Part shown: one piece after another, positions 44,985-54,457 of the stretch
How the letters are laid out: the number at the start of each line of letters is the position of its first letter
Numbering within the stretch: position 1 is the first letter of the stretch
Assembly (NCBI GenBank): GCA_905216195.1
Contig: CAJMSX010000005.1
Span: 1 to 64,000 of the forward strand
Source: an uncultured bacterium
Lineage (GTDB): Bacteria; Bacteroidota; Bacteroidia; Bacteroidales; Marinifilaceae
Direction: 5' to 3'
DNA length: 64,000 nucleotides
Position numbers and translations under genes: made by a program
Notes under the pieces: generated by a model
Seen by the model: the letters and a program-made list of their open reading frames with translations, nothing else
The model's database searches: none
What the model was told of the DNA's origin: nothing

Positions 44985-45005
44985 GTACTATGCTTTGCAT
45001 AGTAC
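44985..45005. repeat. Perfect palindrome at the padR promoter, candidate PadR operator
   Basis: GTACTATGC-TTT-GCATAGTAC is an exact 9-3-9 inverted repeat. It covers the -33 element (TTTG 44994-44997) of the promoter of the PadR-PspC pair. A dimeric PadR repressor commonly binds such dyads to control its own operon, so this is a strong operator candidate. Confidence 0.75.
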
Positions 45006-45026
45006 CATTTTTTATTTATATATTTG
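44994..45026 (+). promoter_or_regulatory. Promoter of the padR-pspC operon
   Basis: TTTG (44994-44997) and TATATTTG (45019-45026) are 21 nt apart, matching the Bacteroidetes consensus well. The predicted leader is about 50 nt. The -33 box lies in the palindrome. Confidence 0.75.
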
Positions 45027-45084
45027 CAATACCAAATTACTTATAAAGGGGGAACTACCCCCATGATTGGTAAAGCTAAAGATT

Positions 45085-45420
45085 ATGAACATAGAAAACA
45101 CACAAGCACAAATGCGTAAAGGTATTCTCGAATACTGCATTTTATTGGTGATTGCCCGGCAAGACGCTTACGTATCGGACATTATCAATAAGCTGAAGGC
45201 TTCGAAAATAATTGTGGTAGAAGGTACCATCTATCCTTTACTTACCCGCCTGAAAAATGCGGGTTTACTGACCTACCGCTGGGAAGAATCCACCCAGGGA
45301 CCTCCCCGGAAATATTATAGTATTACCGAAACGGGATGTCATTTCCTGAGGAAACTGGAAAACTCCTGGCAGGAAATGACGGCTGCCGTAAATCAACTAA
45401 GAATGAGTGAACAATTTTAA
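45085..45420 (+). CDS. PadR family transcriptional regulator
   Basis: The 111-residue protein is a small PadR member: a winged helix-turn-helix with QMRKGILEYCILLVIARQ at the start, EGTIYPLLTRLKNAGLL (the recognition region) and GPPRKYYSITETG (the wing), then a dimerising helix. The ATG at 45085 gives the common N-terminus; a frame opening at 45067 adds six residues. It is 2 nt upstream of the PspC gene. This PadR-PspC pair is widespread in Bacteroidetes and likely senses membrane or antibiotic stress. Autoregulation is suggested by the palindrome over its promoter. Confidence 0.92.
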   Translation: MNIENTQAQMRKGILEYCILLVIARQDAYVSDIINKLKASKIIVVEGTIYPLLTRLKNAGLLTYRWEESTQGPPRKYYSITETGCHFLRKLENSWQEMTAAVNQLRMSEQF

Positions 45421-45422
45421 AA

Positions 45423-46925
45423 ATGAGAACTATGAAAAAGACATACAACATAAGCCTGGGAGGACAAATATTTCATTTAGAGGAAGACGCAGGCGACCGA
45501 TTGCAATCCTATATCCGTACGCTGGAGAATCACTACTCCCGGGAAGAGGGGGGCAGTGAGATCATGAACGATATCGAGAACCGAATTGCCGAATTATTCC
45601 GGGAGTTTATGCAAGAGCCGAACAAAGACGTGCTTACGCTTAAGGATATCGAACAGGTCATACAGATTATGGGAAGTCCGGACGATATTATCGACGAGGA
45701 TTATACAGAAAACGAAAAACAAAACCGAAGATTATACCGGGACATCGACAACCGGATGCTCGGTGGGGTGGCGGCAGGAATTTCGGCCTACCTGAATGTT
45801 TCCGTCATTGCCATCCGGCTTTGTTTCCTTTTGCTGGTCTTTTTTTACGGATTTACGATATGGGTCTATCTGGTTTTATGGATCATCGTTCCGGCGGCCC
45901 TTACTTCCAAACAAAAGCTGGAAATGAAAGGAGAAAAGATCAATATCTCCAACATCGAAAAAAATATCCGGGACAGTTTTCAGAAAGTGAAGGAAAACAG
46001 CAAAGCTCAGGAAACGATCCGGAAAACCACCGGTTTTATATCGGAAATTTTAAACGATTTGGGGAACGTGTTGCTGACGATCGGCAAGGTGGTCCTCAGT
46101 ATCCTTTCGGTATTTATATTTATAATCGTTATCTTTTTACTGGTCGGTTTAGGTTGTCTGTTTTTCAACATCGATCTCTTTCATTGGGACCTCAACCATC
46201 TTTTTTTCCCTCCCGCTTTTTGGGGCTCCTATCCTTTCCTCTTCAAAGCAGCATTTTTACTGACGGTAATCACTCCTCTGGTCTTGTTATTGTGGCTGAC
46301 TTCCAAACAGCTTTTCCGGTTCAAAGCAGACAAAACCATTCCTTTAGCCCTGACCGGACTCTGGATTTTCGGAATTTTTCTTCTCATCTTCACCGGCTTA
46401 TCGCAAATCGGTAAAATCGCCGAAACCAACCGGGATATTACTACTACCGAACTTACTCCCATGCAGGACAGTTGTCTCGTCATTCAAACCAATCCCCGTT
46501 ATTCGGTAAGCGAAAGCATTTATTACTGGGGGGACCTGGCTTACCGATATGAAAAAGACCGTAAATACCTGCTCAAAGAACCGGAACTAAGGTTCGAAGA
46601 AGCTCAAAGTGACTACCCCGAAATCGTCGTCATCCGGAAAGGAAGAGGATATTCCAGGGATAATGCTTACAAAAATGCAAAAAGCATAGAATATAATTGG
46701 AAAATACAAAACGACACCCTCTTATTGGATAATTACTTCAGCATCCCCTCCGATAAAAAATGGAAGATGCCCGATGTCAACATCATTATACGTTTACCGG
46801 AAAATTATCGGGTATTTCTGGACGACAATCTGCTGGACGGCCCTGAATTCACCAACTGGTACGGGTTTCAAGGAACCGGGAAATATTACACTATGAGAGA
46901 CGGGCGTCTTCAGATAAAGAAATAA
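45423..46925 (+). CDS. PspC domain-containing membrane protein
   Basis: The 500-residue protein has a cytoplasmic N-terminal part (about 1-105, with DIENRIAELFREFMQ and DIEQVIQIMGSPDD helices), a PspC domain (about 108-165, RDIDNRMLGGVAAGISAYLNV then a transmembrane helix), two to three more transmembrane segments between 225 and 325, and a periplasmic beta-rich region to the end. PspC proteins belong to membrane-stress responses. It is translationally close to padR (2 nt gap) and is followed by a terminator. Confidence 0.9.
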   Translation: MRTMKKTYNISLGGQIFHLEEDAGDRLQSYIRTLENHYSREEGGSEIMNDIENRIAELFREFMQEPNKDVLTLKDIEQVIQIMGSPDDIIDEDYTENEKQNRRLYRDIDNRMLGGVAAGISAYLNVSVIAIRLCFLLLVFFYGFTIWVYLVLWIIVPAALTSKQKLEMKGEKINISNIEKNIRDSFQKVKENSKAQETIRKTTGFISEILNDLGNVLLTIGKVVLSILSVFIFIIVIFLLVGLGCLFFNIDLFHWDLNHLFFPPAFWGSYPFLFKAAFLLTVITPLVLLLWLTSKQLFRFKADKTIPLALTGLWIFGIFLLIFTGLSQIGKIAETNRDITTTELTPMQDSCLVIQTNPRYSVSESIYYWGDLAYRYEKDRKYLLKEPELRFEEAQSDYPEIVVIRKGRGYSRDNAYKNAKSIEYNWKIQNDTLLLDNYFSIPSDKKWKMPDVNIIIRLPENYRVFLDDNLLDGPEFTNWYGFQGTGKYYTMRDGRLQIKK

Positions 46926-46929
46926 AAAG

Positions 46930-46963
46930 GGACTGCGGATGTAATTTCCGCAGTTCTTTTTTT
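46930..46963. terminator. Bidirectional terminator between pspC and the oxidoreductase gene
   Basis: GGACTGCGGA (46930-46939) and TCCGCAGTTC (46947-46956) form a 10-bp stem with one G-U pair, followed by a run of seven T. It lies between convergent genes. Confidence 0.85.
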
Positions 46964-46981
46964 ACCACCGGATGGTGCGGT

Positions 46982-47629
46982 CTATTCATAGGGGGGTAAA
47001 AATTTCTCATACAAAAAAGAAAGAGTTTTGATGTGAGCGGCTCTTTCTTCTTTGGATGCCTGATCCAAATGCCCGAAAAAATGATGTCCGACCACTTCCA
47101 TCCCACAGAAATTAAAAATTCCTTCGTCACTGGTCTTTTTCAGCGCGCTAAGCATACCGATCTGTTCGTAGTAGTTATAGGTTTGACCGAAATTGTTCAG
47201 AATCAAAACCTTTTTGCCTGTCAGCAATCCCTGCACTTCTCCGCAAGAAGTGATCTCATAAGCAAAGCCTTTTGAAAAAACCCGGTCGATATATCCCTTC
47301 ATCAGGGCCGGCATACCGGTCCACCAAATGGGATAAATGAGGGTAATCAAATCCGCTCCCCGGATGTAATCCTGCTCGATCCGAATATCATCGGGTATAT
47401 CGCCCCGGTCGATCGCCATTAAATCTTCGGCACTCAGTACCGGATGAAATCCTAAACCATATAAATTCCGGACCAAACCGTTATTTCCGGTATCTTCCGT
47501 AAACTGAAGAATTTCATCCCGGTAGGCGGCACTCAACGACCTTTCATTCGGATGACAAAAAACAATCAAATGATTGATTCTGGAACAATTCTTCTCTTTA
47601 AACTTTTCCCAAGCAATCTTCTTTTCCAT
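46982..47629 (-). CDS. NAD(P)H-dependent flavodoxin-fold oxidoreductase
   Basis: The 215-residue protein is a member of the flavodoxin-like fold family of quinone reductases (KefF/MdaB/NQO type). Seen features are the N-terminal strand INHLIVFCHPNERSLSAAY with the flavin-phosphate loop, and LIYPIWWTGMPALMKGYIDRVFSKGFAYE, the characteristic WxxMP-type FMN site. It would reduce quinones or electrophiles with two electrons from NAD(P)H. Its N-terminus begins at ATG 47629. It faces the padR-pspC operon across the terminator; a link with stress defence is plausible. Confidence 0.87.
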   Translation of the reverse strand: MEKKIAWEKFKEKNCSRINHLIVFCHPNERSLSAAYRDEILQFTEDTGNNGLVRNLYGLGFHPVLSAEDLMAIDRGDIPDDIRIEQDYIRGADLITLIYPIWWTGMPALMKGYIDRVFSKGFAYEITSCGEVQGLLTGKKVLILNNFGQTYNYYEQIGMLSALKKTSDEGIFNFCGMEVVGHHFFGHLDQASKEERAAHIKTLSFLYEKFLPPYE

Positions 47630-47910
47630 AATTCCTTTATTTTATTCTTCTCAAATTAAACGGAGAAAACCGGAGGGAGTTACATTCATTTTTTTCATTG
47701 AATTGAAACATACGGACTTAGAGCATATGTAAAAAAACATTAAAATATAAAGAAAATTATAATTACAAATATTGGTTTTCAATATATTATAAATCTCACT
47801 TCGGAAAGTTGTTTTTTTTAATCATTTTTTTTCATTAACATTGCTGTCTTAAAAGCGTGTTAGATTCTGAAAAAAGAATTGTGCACAATTAATTAACCAA
47901 AACAATTAAT

Positions 47911-49455
47911 ATGTCACTGAAAAGGAATATTCTTGATCTAAGAAAAAGAAAAGAAATTGTTCTCCAGGGCGGTGGTGAGGAAGCTATCAAGAAGCAGAAT
48001 GCTATGGGGAAACTGACAGCTCGTGAAAGAATTCAGGGGATTGTCGATGCAGGATCTTTTCATGAATACGACATGTTCGTAGAGCACCAGTCCAAAGATT
48101 TTGATATGGATAAAAAGGTGCTGCACGGAGATGGGGTGATTATCGGAACCGGTACCATTTACGGAGAACCCGTAGCAGTTTATGCTCAAGACTTTACGGT
48201 TGCGGGAGGTTCGTTGGGCCTGATGCATGCCCGGAAAATCACCAAAATTATGGATCATGCCATTAAAATGCGTATGCCTCTCATTGGCATCAACGACTCG
48301 GGAGGTGCCCGTATACAGGAAGGAGTAGACTCTTTGGCGGGTTATGGCGAAATATTTTTCCGGAATACTATGGCCTCTGGTGTTATCCCTCAGCTATCGA
48401 TCATCCTCGGTCCTTGCGCGGGGGGAGCCGTTTATTCCCCGGCTCTGACGGATTTTGTATTTGTAGTGGATAATATTTCAAAAATGTTCATCACCGGACC
48501 GGAGGTAGTGAAAACGGTACTGGGAGAAGAAGTATCTATGGAAGACCTCGGCGGAGCCCGGGTACATGCAGCTGTAAGCGGTAACGCACATTTTTTCGCT
48601 CTCACCGAACAGGAATGTTTCGAACAGATAAAGAAACTGTTGACGTTCATTCCCTGGAACAACCAACGTAAAGCTAAAGCTTTTCCCGCCAAACCTCCGA
48701 AACCGGAATATAAAATCAACAACATTCTGCCGGCTGACCCGACTCAACCGTACGACGTACGGGAAATCATCATGGCCGTAGCGGACGATTCCGATTTTAT
48801 GGAAGTACAACAGGATTTTGCTCAGAACATCGTTATCGGCTTCGGACGGATTGACGGAGAAACGGTAGGCTTCGTCGCTAACCAGCCGCTGGTTTTGGCC
48901 GGAGTGCTCGATTGCGACTCAGCGGATAAAGCCGGACGTTTCATCCGTTTCTGCGATGCTTTCAATATTCCCATCGTTACTTTCGAGGATATGCCGGGTT
49001 ATCTGCCGGGTGTAGAGCAGGAACATATGGGAGTAATCCGCCACGGAGCTAAGGTATTGTATGCTTATAGCGAAGCTACGGTTCCCAAAATTACCGTCAT
49101 CCTGAGAAAAGCCTATGGCGGTGGTTATATTGCCATGAACTCCCGTCATCTGAAGGCGGACTTTATGTTTGCCTGGCCGACGGCAGAAATCGCCGTCATG
49201 GGCCCTGAAGGTGCAGCCAATATCATTTTCAAAAAAGAAATCAAAGAATCCGCACATCCGGAAGAAACCCGGAAACAAAAGGTAGCTGAATACCGCGCAA
49301 AATTCGCTAACCCCTATGTAGCAGCTTCCAAAGGATATATTGATTCTGTTATCGAACCGGAAGAAACCCGTATGTTGCTCAAACATTCCATCGAAGTATC
49401 CAGTAACAAATCGGTTATGGTTCCTAACAAAAAACATGGTATTCCGCCGTTTTAG
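47911..49455 (+). CDS. mmdA: Acyl-CoA carboxylase carboxyltransferase / methylmalonyl-CoA decarboxylase alpha subunit
   Basis: The 514-residue protein is a carboxyltransferase of the crotonase-like ACCT family, matching propionyl-CoA carboxylase beta and methylmalonyl-CoA decarboxylase alpha. It moves CO2 between biotin and acyl-CoA, using oxyanion-hole motifs in GINDSGGARIQEGVDSLAGY and GPCAGGAVYSPALTDF. In Bacteroidales this step ends the succinate-to-propionate route. The biotin carrier gene follows after 21 nt. No sodium pump beta subunit or biotin carboxylase lies in the window, so direction (decarboxylase or carboxylase) cannot be settled here. Confidence 0.9.
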   Translation: MSLKRNILDLRKRKEIVLQGGGEEAIKKQNAMGKLTARERIQGIVDAGSFHEYDMFVEHQSKDFDMDKKVLHGDGVIIGTGTIYGEPVAVYAQDFTVAGGSLGLMHARKITKIMDHAIKMRMPLIGINDSGGARIQEGVDSLAGYGEIFFRNTMASGVIPQLSIILGPCAGGAVYSPALTDFVFVVDNISKMFITGPEVVKTVLGEEVSMEDLGGARVHAAVSGNAHFFALTEQECFEQIKKLLTFIPWNNQRKAKAFPAKPPKPEYKINNILPADPTQPYDVREIIMAVADDSDFMEVQQDFAQNIVIGFGRIDGETVGFVANQPLVLAGVLDCDSADKAGRFIRFCDAFNIPIVTFEDMPGYLPGVEQEHMGVIRHGAKVLYAYSEATVPKITVILRKAYGGGYIAMNSRHLKADFMFAWPTAEIAVMGPEGAANIIFKKEIKESAHPEETRKQKVAEYRAKFANPYVAASKGYIDSVIEPEETRMLLKHSIEVSSNKSVMVPNKKHGIPPF

Positions 49456-49476
49456 CAGAAAGGAGATAATAACATC

Positions 49477-49791
49477 ATGGCAAATACAAAATACGATAAA
49501 CTACAAATTGACGGAGCAGAGTATAAAACTACTTTTTCACAAAAGTGGATCAACCGGAAAAAATGGGTGGAGCCCAATCCGAATATGATTGAAGCTTACA
49601 TTCCGGGAACGATTCTCCACGTCAATGTTAAAGAAGGACAGGAGGTGCAAGCAGACGAAGTGCTGCTTATCCTTCAGGCGATGAAAATGGACAATAAAAT
49701 CACCGCTCCCTATGCAGCCAAAATAAAAAAAATCAATGTCGCTAAAGGGGAAAAAGTTCCCAAAGGGGCGATTATGATTGAACTGGAATAA
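49477..49791 (+). CDS. Biotin carboxyl carrier protein subunit
   Basis: The 104-residue protein carries the biotin attachment motif AMKM (Lys70 is the biotinylated residue) in a lipoyl/biotinyl domain (about 38-104). The N-terminal 37 residues are an extension with a positively charged NRKKW stretch. It has a strong AGAAAGGAG ribosome-binding site just upstream. It works with the carboxyltransferase encoded 21 nt before it, carrying the carboxyl group. A strong terminator follows, so the pair is a complete unit. Confidence 0.94.
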   Translation: MANTKYDKLQIDGAEYKTTFSQKWINRKKWVEPNPNMIEAYIPGTILHVNVKEGQEVQADEVLLILQAMKMDNKITAPYAAKIKKINVAKGEKVPKGAIMIELE

Positions 49792-49796
49792 TCCTT

Positions 49797-49820
49797 AAAG
49801 GCCGTCGCTTGACGGCCTTT
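49797..49820 (+). terminator. Terminator of the carboxylase pair
   Basis: AAAGGCCGTC (49797-49806), a GCTT loop and GACGGCCTTT (49811-49820) form a perfect 10-bp stem with A/T flanks. Confidence 0.88.
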
Positions 49821-49849
49821 AGCCTTTAAATTACCTAAATTTAACACCT

Positions 49850-50767
49850 ATGAGTTTCTTTGTTGCTAAAAACATCACTAAAAACTATGCGAATCACCGG
49901 GCGCTGGACGATGTCTCTATCGATATCCCGGAGGGCTCCATTTATGGATTATTGGGCCCCAACGGTGCGGGAAAGACGTCCCTCATCCGGATCATCACCC
50001 AGATTACCGGTCCCGACTCGGGAGAATTGTTTTTTAAAGATAAAAAACTGGAACCCGCAGACATGAGTCGTATCGGTTATTTACCCGAAGAACGGGGGCT
50101 TTATAAAAAAATGAAGGTGGGAGAACAAGCTGTCTACCTGGCTCGTTTGAAAGGACTGAGCCGAAACGATGCCGTAAAACAACTGAAAGAATGGTTCGAA
50201 AAATTCGAGATTCAAGGTTGGTGGGATAAAAAAGTGGAAGAACTTTCCAAAGGTATGGCTCAAAAAGTACAATTTATTACCACGGTTCTTCACCAACCCG
50301 AAATGTTGATTTTCGATGAACCCTTCAGCGGCTTCGATCCGATCAATGTAGAATTATTAAAAAAAGAAATACTCGACCTTCGGAAGAAAGGAACTACGAT
50401 TATTTTTTCTACCCATAATATGAGTTCGGTAGAAGAAATATGCAGCCACATTTCCCTGATCAATAAATCCCGTAAAATTGTAGAAGGTCCTATCAATGAT
50501 ATCCGGGAAAAATACGCCAATAATTCCTATCAGATCAGCATCAAGTATAACCCGGAATTCCGCCCCGCCGAAATAATCGGCAAGGATTTCGAAATACTTT
50601 CGGAAAAAACAGAAGGAAGCCGCCAGGATATTATTTTACAAAAAATAAACGAAACGCCTACGAACGCTTTACTTTCGCGGTTTATCGGCAAAGCGGATAT
50701 CCTCGCCTACCAGAAAGTCATTCCCAGTATGCACGATATCTTCATCAAATTAGTAAAAGAACAATAA
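49850..50767 (+). CDS. ABC transporter ATP-binding protein (NatA-like)
   Basis: The 305-residue protein is an ABC ATPase: Walker A GPNGAGKT, signature LSKGM (a variant of LSGGQ), Walker B MLIFDEPFSGFDP and H-loop STHNM. A C-terminal extension of about 85 residues (DUF4162 type) follows. This is the NatA/YhaQ type, which works with a NatB-like permease to export Na+ or drugs. The permease gene follows 16 nt later. Confidence 0.93.
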   Translation: MSFFVAKNITKNYANHRALDDVSIDIPEGSIYGLLGPNGAGKTSLIRIITQITGPDSGELFFKDKKLEPADMSRIGYLPEERGLYKKMKVGEQAVYLARLKGLSRNDAVKQLKEWFEKFEIQGWWDKKVEELSKGMAQKVQFITTVLHQPEMLIFDEPFSGFDPINVELLKKEILDLRKKGTTIIFSTHNMSSVEEICSHISLINKSRKIVEGPINDIREKYANNSYQISIKYNPEFRPAEIIGKDFEILSEKTEGSRQDIILQKINETPTNALLSRFIGKADILAYQKVIPSMHDIFIKLVKEQ

Positions 50768-50783
50768 ATCGACATCTCCCTGT

Positions 50784-52118
50784 ATGAACAAGATATTTAT
50801 CATTATCAGCCGTGAATTTACGACCCGGGTAAAGAAAAAATCTTTCCTGATCACCACGATTGTCGTCCCCATCCTTTTTGTGGCTTTTTATGCTTTCCTG
50901 ATGTGGATGATGATGAAAAAAGACACACAAGAACGGCAAATCGCCGTTGTGAACGCCTCTGCTATAGAGAGCCCGCTGAGCAAGATCAACAATACGAATT
51001 TCCTGTATGTGACCGATTCGGTTTCCCAAGAGCAAGCGGCCGACTACTTACGGAAAAACGATTACTATGCCATTCTCTGGATTCCCGGAGATGTGATGGA
51101 AAATGCGGATATTACCATAAACTCTTTTTCCCAGATTCCTCCGGAACTCGAAGGAGACATCCGTTCCCAGTTACGCAACAGAATCGAAACCATCAAGAAA
51201 GAAAGCGTTATTGCCGAGACCAACCTTCCCGATCTGGAAGAAAAACTCGCAGCCACCAAGACTCCGGTGAGAATACGGACGTTGAAAATCAGTGAAACCG
51301 GAGAAGTGAAAGAAAGCTCTTCCGCCATTTCCTCCATTATCGGCCTTGTAGCGGGAATGGCCATCTATATGTTTATTTTCCTCTATGCCGCTCAGGTAAT
51401 GAAGGGAGTAATCGAAGAAAAAACCAACCGCATCATTGAAGTGCTGATTTCCTCGGTAAAACCGTTCCAATTCCTGCTCGGTAAAATCATCGGGGTAGCT
51501 TCGGTCGGACTGGTGCAATTCCTGATTTGGGTAGTGATCGGGCTTTTGTCGATCACCGCTTTGCAAAGTGCTTTCATGCCGAATATCGATATGGAAACCC
51601 TTCGGAGTTCCACCGATTTGGCTACCATAGCCCAAGCCAACGATCTCAATATCGATCAGCTCGAAATCGTGCAAAGCGTAGCCAAAACCATAGATCCTGC
51701 CTTTATCTTCAGCTTTTTAGCTGCTTTTATTTTCTTCTTTTTGGGAGGATATCTCTTATACGCTTCCATGTTTGCAGCCATCGGCGCTGCCGTGGACAAC
51801 GAAACCGATTCCCAGCAATTCATGACTCCGCTGACGATTATCCTGATCGCTGCTCTTTATATCGGCATCGCCGCTATGCGCAATCCGGAAACCCCGATCG
51901 TCTTCTGGGCTTCTTTCATCCCTTTCAGTTCTCCGGTCGTTATGCTCGTCCGCATGGCATTCGGAGTACCCACCTGGGAATTACTGCTTTCGGCCGCTCT
52001 TCTGATCATTGCTTTTATATTCTTTACCTGGTTGTCGGCCAAGATATATCGGGTAGGTATTCTGATGTACGGAAAGAAACCGAGCTGGAAAGAGTTGTAT
52101 AAATGGTTGAGGTATTAA
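50784..52118 (+). CDS. ABC-2 type transporter permease (NatB-like)
   Basis: The 444-residue protein has an N-terminal helix, a large extracytoplasmic domain (about 45-180), and five to six further transmembrane helices in the C-terminal half, including KGVIEEKTNRIIEVLISSVKPFQFLLGKI typical of ABC-2 permeases of the NatB/YhaP group. It partners with the ATPase encoded just upstream. Export of Na+ or of drugs is known in relatives; the substrate here is unknown. A shared terminator separates it from the convergent peptidase gene. Confidence 0.9.
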   Translation: MNKIFIIISREFTTRVKKKSFLITTIVVPILFVAFYAFLMWMMMKKDTQERQIAVVNASAIESPLSKINNTNFLYVTDSVSQEQAADYLRKNDYYAILWIPGDVMENADITINSFSQIPPELEGDIRSQLRNRIETIKKESVIAETNLPDLEEKLAATKTPVRIRTLKISETGEVKESSSAISSIIGLVAGMAIYMFIFLYAAQVMKGVIEEKTNRIIEVLISSVKPFQFLLGKIIGVASVGLVQFLIWVVIGLLSITALQSAFMPNIDMETLRSSTDLATIAQANDLNIDQLEIVQSVAKTIDPAFIFSFLAAFIFFFLGGYLLYASMFAAIGAAVDNETDSQQFMTPLTIILIAALYIGIAAMRNPETPIVFWASFIPFSSPVVMLVRMAFGVPTWELLLSAALLIIAFIFFTWLSAKIYRVGILMYGKKPSWKELYKWLRY

Positions 52119-52144
52119 AAAAAGCGGCTCAAGCCGCTTTTTTT
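52117..52144. terminator. Bidirectional terminator
   Basis: A stem AAAGCGGCT/AGCCGCTTT with a CA loop (52121-52140) is bounded by A- and T-runs on both sides. It overlaps the permease stop and lies at the end of the convergent peptidase gene. Confidence 0.9.
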
Positions 52145-54380
52145 ATTCCCATTCCGGAACCGGCTGATTCAGCAAATGCTTTACAAAAAAATCATGTATC
52201 CGATGCATTTCATATTTTCCTCCCAAACTATGTCCCCGGTTCGGCAAATACAACTGTTCAAAATTCTTATTGGCTTTGACCAATGCATCCACCACCTGCA
52301 AGGTCGAAGCGGGATCTACATTATCGTCCAGTTCGCCGTTAATGAGCAGTAACTTCCCTTTTAAGCGCCAGGCATTGTCGACATTGGAAGAAGCGCTATA
52401 AGATTCGTCAAGAGGATAACCCATCCATTGTTCATTCCACCACACTTTGTCCATCCGGTTATCGTGACAACCACATAAAGCCACGGCCACTTTATAAAAA
52501 TCATTATGGAACAACAAAGCCGCCAGCGCATTTTGACCGCCGGCCGACCAACCGTAAATTCCCACCCGGCTGAGGTCCATATACGGGTATTTCCGGGCTG
52601 CAGCTTTCATCCAGGCAATCCGATCCGGGAAACCCGCATCTTTCAGGTTTTTCCAGCATACGTCGTGAAATGCCTTGGACCGGTTCGCTGTCCCCATCCC
52701 GTCAATCATGACCACGATAAATCCCAGATCGCTCAGACGGGAAGCCAGATGATGGTAGGCCTTAAAATCCTTATCGACATGAGAATCGTGAGGACCTGCA
52801 TAAATCATCTCCACCACGGGATAAGCACAGGAAGGGTCAAAATGAGAAGGACGCAGGATATTTCCCCATATATCCGTCTTGCCATCCCGGCCTTTGGCAC
52901 AGAACACTTCAGGCATTTGCCAGCCTGTCGCCACCAGATCTCCTATATCGCTTTTTTCCAGTTCCGTCACCACTTTCCCGTCGGGGAGCTGTTTTAACAC
53001 ACTGATATGTGGCTGATCGGGCCGGGAATATACATCCGTAAAATATTTCCGGTCTTTGGAAAAACTGACCCGATGGTTCCCGTTTTCAGGAGTCAGGTCT
53101 TTAAAACCGGTACCGTCGATATTTATACGGCAATAATGAATATGATAAGGATCTTCTCCCGGCACAAAACCGGAAGCAGTAAACCAAACGACACCGTTTT
53201 TTTCGTCTACTTCATCTACATCCCGTACCACCCATTCTCCTTTCGTCACCTGATTGATTACCTTCCCGGTCGTACCGTCGATCCGGTATAAATGACGCCA
53301 ACCGTCTCTTTCGGATACCCAAAGCAATTCCTTCCCATCCTTTAAATCATAACGAAAATTTCGCCCATAATGGATAAAAGTGGGCGACTGCTCATCGATT
53401 AAAGCTCGGATTTTCCCGGTTTCAGCATCTACTTCGGCTACAACATAACGCTGATGTCCCCTTTGGTTGAATTCGAAAGTAAACGCCCTGCTATCGGATC
53501 TCCAGCCGGTCAGATGGAGGTAAAACTGATTCTCAAAAGGAAAGGTTTCCAAAGAAATCTGCTTCATATCGTTCAGATCGAACAAAGCCGGCAGGTAGAC
53601 CGGTAACACATCTCCCGGTTTAGCATAGTCCCGCCATTGTAAAATAGGCTGTTTCTGACTTTCCGGACTCGATTCGATCAAAGGAATACGGCGTTCGGGA
53701 ATATCCCGGACTTTAATAACAGCCAATTTTTTAGAATCGGGAGACCATATCATGTCCGAAGTATAATAGAAATCTTTTATTCCGTCCCGGCTTAAGGCAT
53801 ACTCTTTATTATCTTTCAGATGGCGGACATAAATATTATTATCCTGATTATAAGCTTCCCACTGTTTATCGGGAGAAACTACCCGTCTCAAGGTCCGTCC
53901 GTCTTCTCTCCGGTTCCGGTTTCTTTCACGCTTTTCTACAGCACCTTTATCCGTCAGTTTTCCGTTTTTGACGACATACAGCCATGTTCTGCCGTCAAAG
54001 GCAAATTCGAATTCCTTCGTCCCTTGTGTATAATTCAAACGGGTAAAAGGTAACCTATCGGCTTTTATCGCTTTTCCGGTTGCCTTTGCCAAAGCTTTCG
54101 CCAATTTGGAAGCATCAAATGCCGGTACTTTTTTCCCATTTTCGGCATTTACCAAATAAAAAACGTCTCCTTCTTTTTCATGGTTCAGGTACCAAAAATA
54201 ATGAGTCTCCCCGATCCAATTCGGAGAGATGCCCCTGCCATATACCAAATCGGAAATCTTGGCCAACGTATCTATACGCTGATAATCGGCCCGGGTCACT
54301 TGTTGGGCCAGGGCGCCAAAGCCCATCCAGGTCATCAAGGCGGACCAAATGTACAGTTTCAATCTATTTTTCCTTTGCAT
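52143..54380 (-). CDS. S9 family prolyl oligopeptidase, DPP IV type
   Basis: The 745-residue exported protein (signal peptide cut after GALAQ) has an N-terminal eight-bladed beta-propeller (DPPIV_N, about 90-480) and a C-terminal alpha/beta hydrolase domain. The catalytic serine is in GWSAGG, the aspartate in GELDDNVDP and the histidine in NRGHSLGG. It cleaves dipeptides, often after Pro or Ala, from the N-terminus of peptides in the periplasm. Monocistronic. Confidence 0.93.
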   Translation of the reverse strand: MQRKNRLKLYIWSALMTWMGFGALAQQVTRADYQRIDTLAKISDLVYGRGISPNWIGETHYFWYLNHEKEGDVFYLVNAENGKKVPAFDASKLAKALAKATGKAIKADRLPFTRLNYTQGTKEFEFAFDGRTWLYVVKNGKLTDKGAVEKRERNRNRREDGRTLRRVVSPDKQWEAYNQDNNIYVRHLKDNKEYALSRDGIKDFYYTSDMIWSPDSKKLAVIKVRDIPERRIPLIESSPESQKQPILQWRDYAKPGDVLPVYLPALFDLNDMKQISLETFPFENQFYLHLTGWRSDSRAFTFEFNQRGHQRYVVAEVDAETGKIRALIDEQSPTFIHYGRNFRYDLKDGKELLWVSERDGWRHLYRIDGTTGKVINQVTKGEWVVRDVDEVDEKNGVVWFTASGFVPGEDPYHIHYCRINIDGTGFKDLTPENGNHRVSFSKDRKYFTDVYSRPDQPHISVLKQLPDGKVVTELEKSDIGDLVATGWQMPEVFCAKGRDGKTDIWGNILRPSHFDPSCAYPVVEMIYAGPHDSHVDKDFKAYHHLASRLSDLGFIVVMIDGMGTANRSKAFHDVCWKNLKDAGFPDRIAWMKAAARKYPYMDLSRVGIYGWSAGGQNALAALLFHNDFYKVAVALCGCHDNRMDKVWWNEQWMGYPLDESYSASSNVDNAWRLKGKLLLINGELDDNVDPASTLQVVDALVKANKNFEQLYLPNRGHSLGGKYEMHRIHDFFVKHLLNQPVPEWE

Positions 54381-54425
54381 AAATTTTCAGTTTAGGTATT
54401 TCGATGAACTAGGCTAGAGTTTTGT

Positions 54426-54454
54426 AAAAAAAAGCCGCTAAACAGCGGCTTTTT
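54426..54454 (-). terminator. Terminator of the DUF1015 gene
   Basis: AAAGCCGCT (54431-54439) and AGCGGCTTT (54444-54452) form a perfect stem with an AAAC loop; on the minus strand it is followed by a T-run. It lies three bases after the DUF1015 stop. Confidence 0.92.
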
Positions 54455-54457
54455 CAT

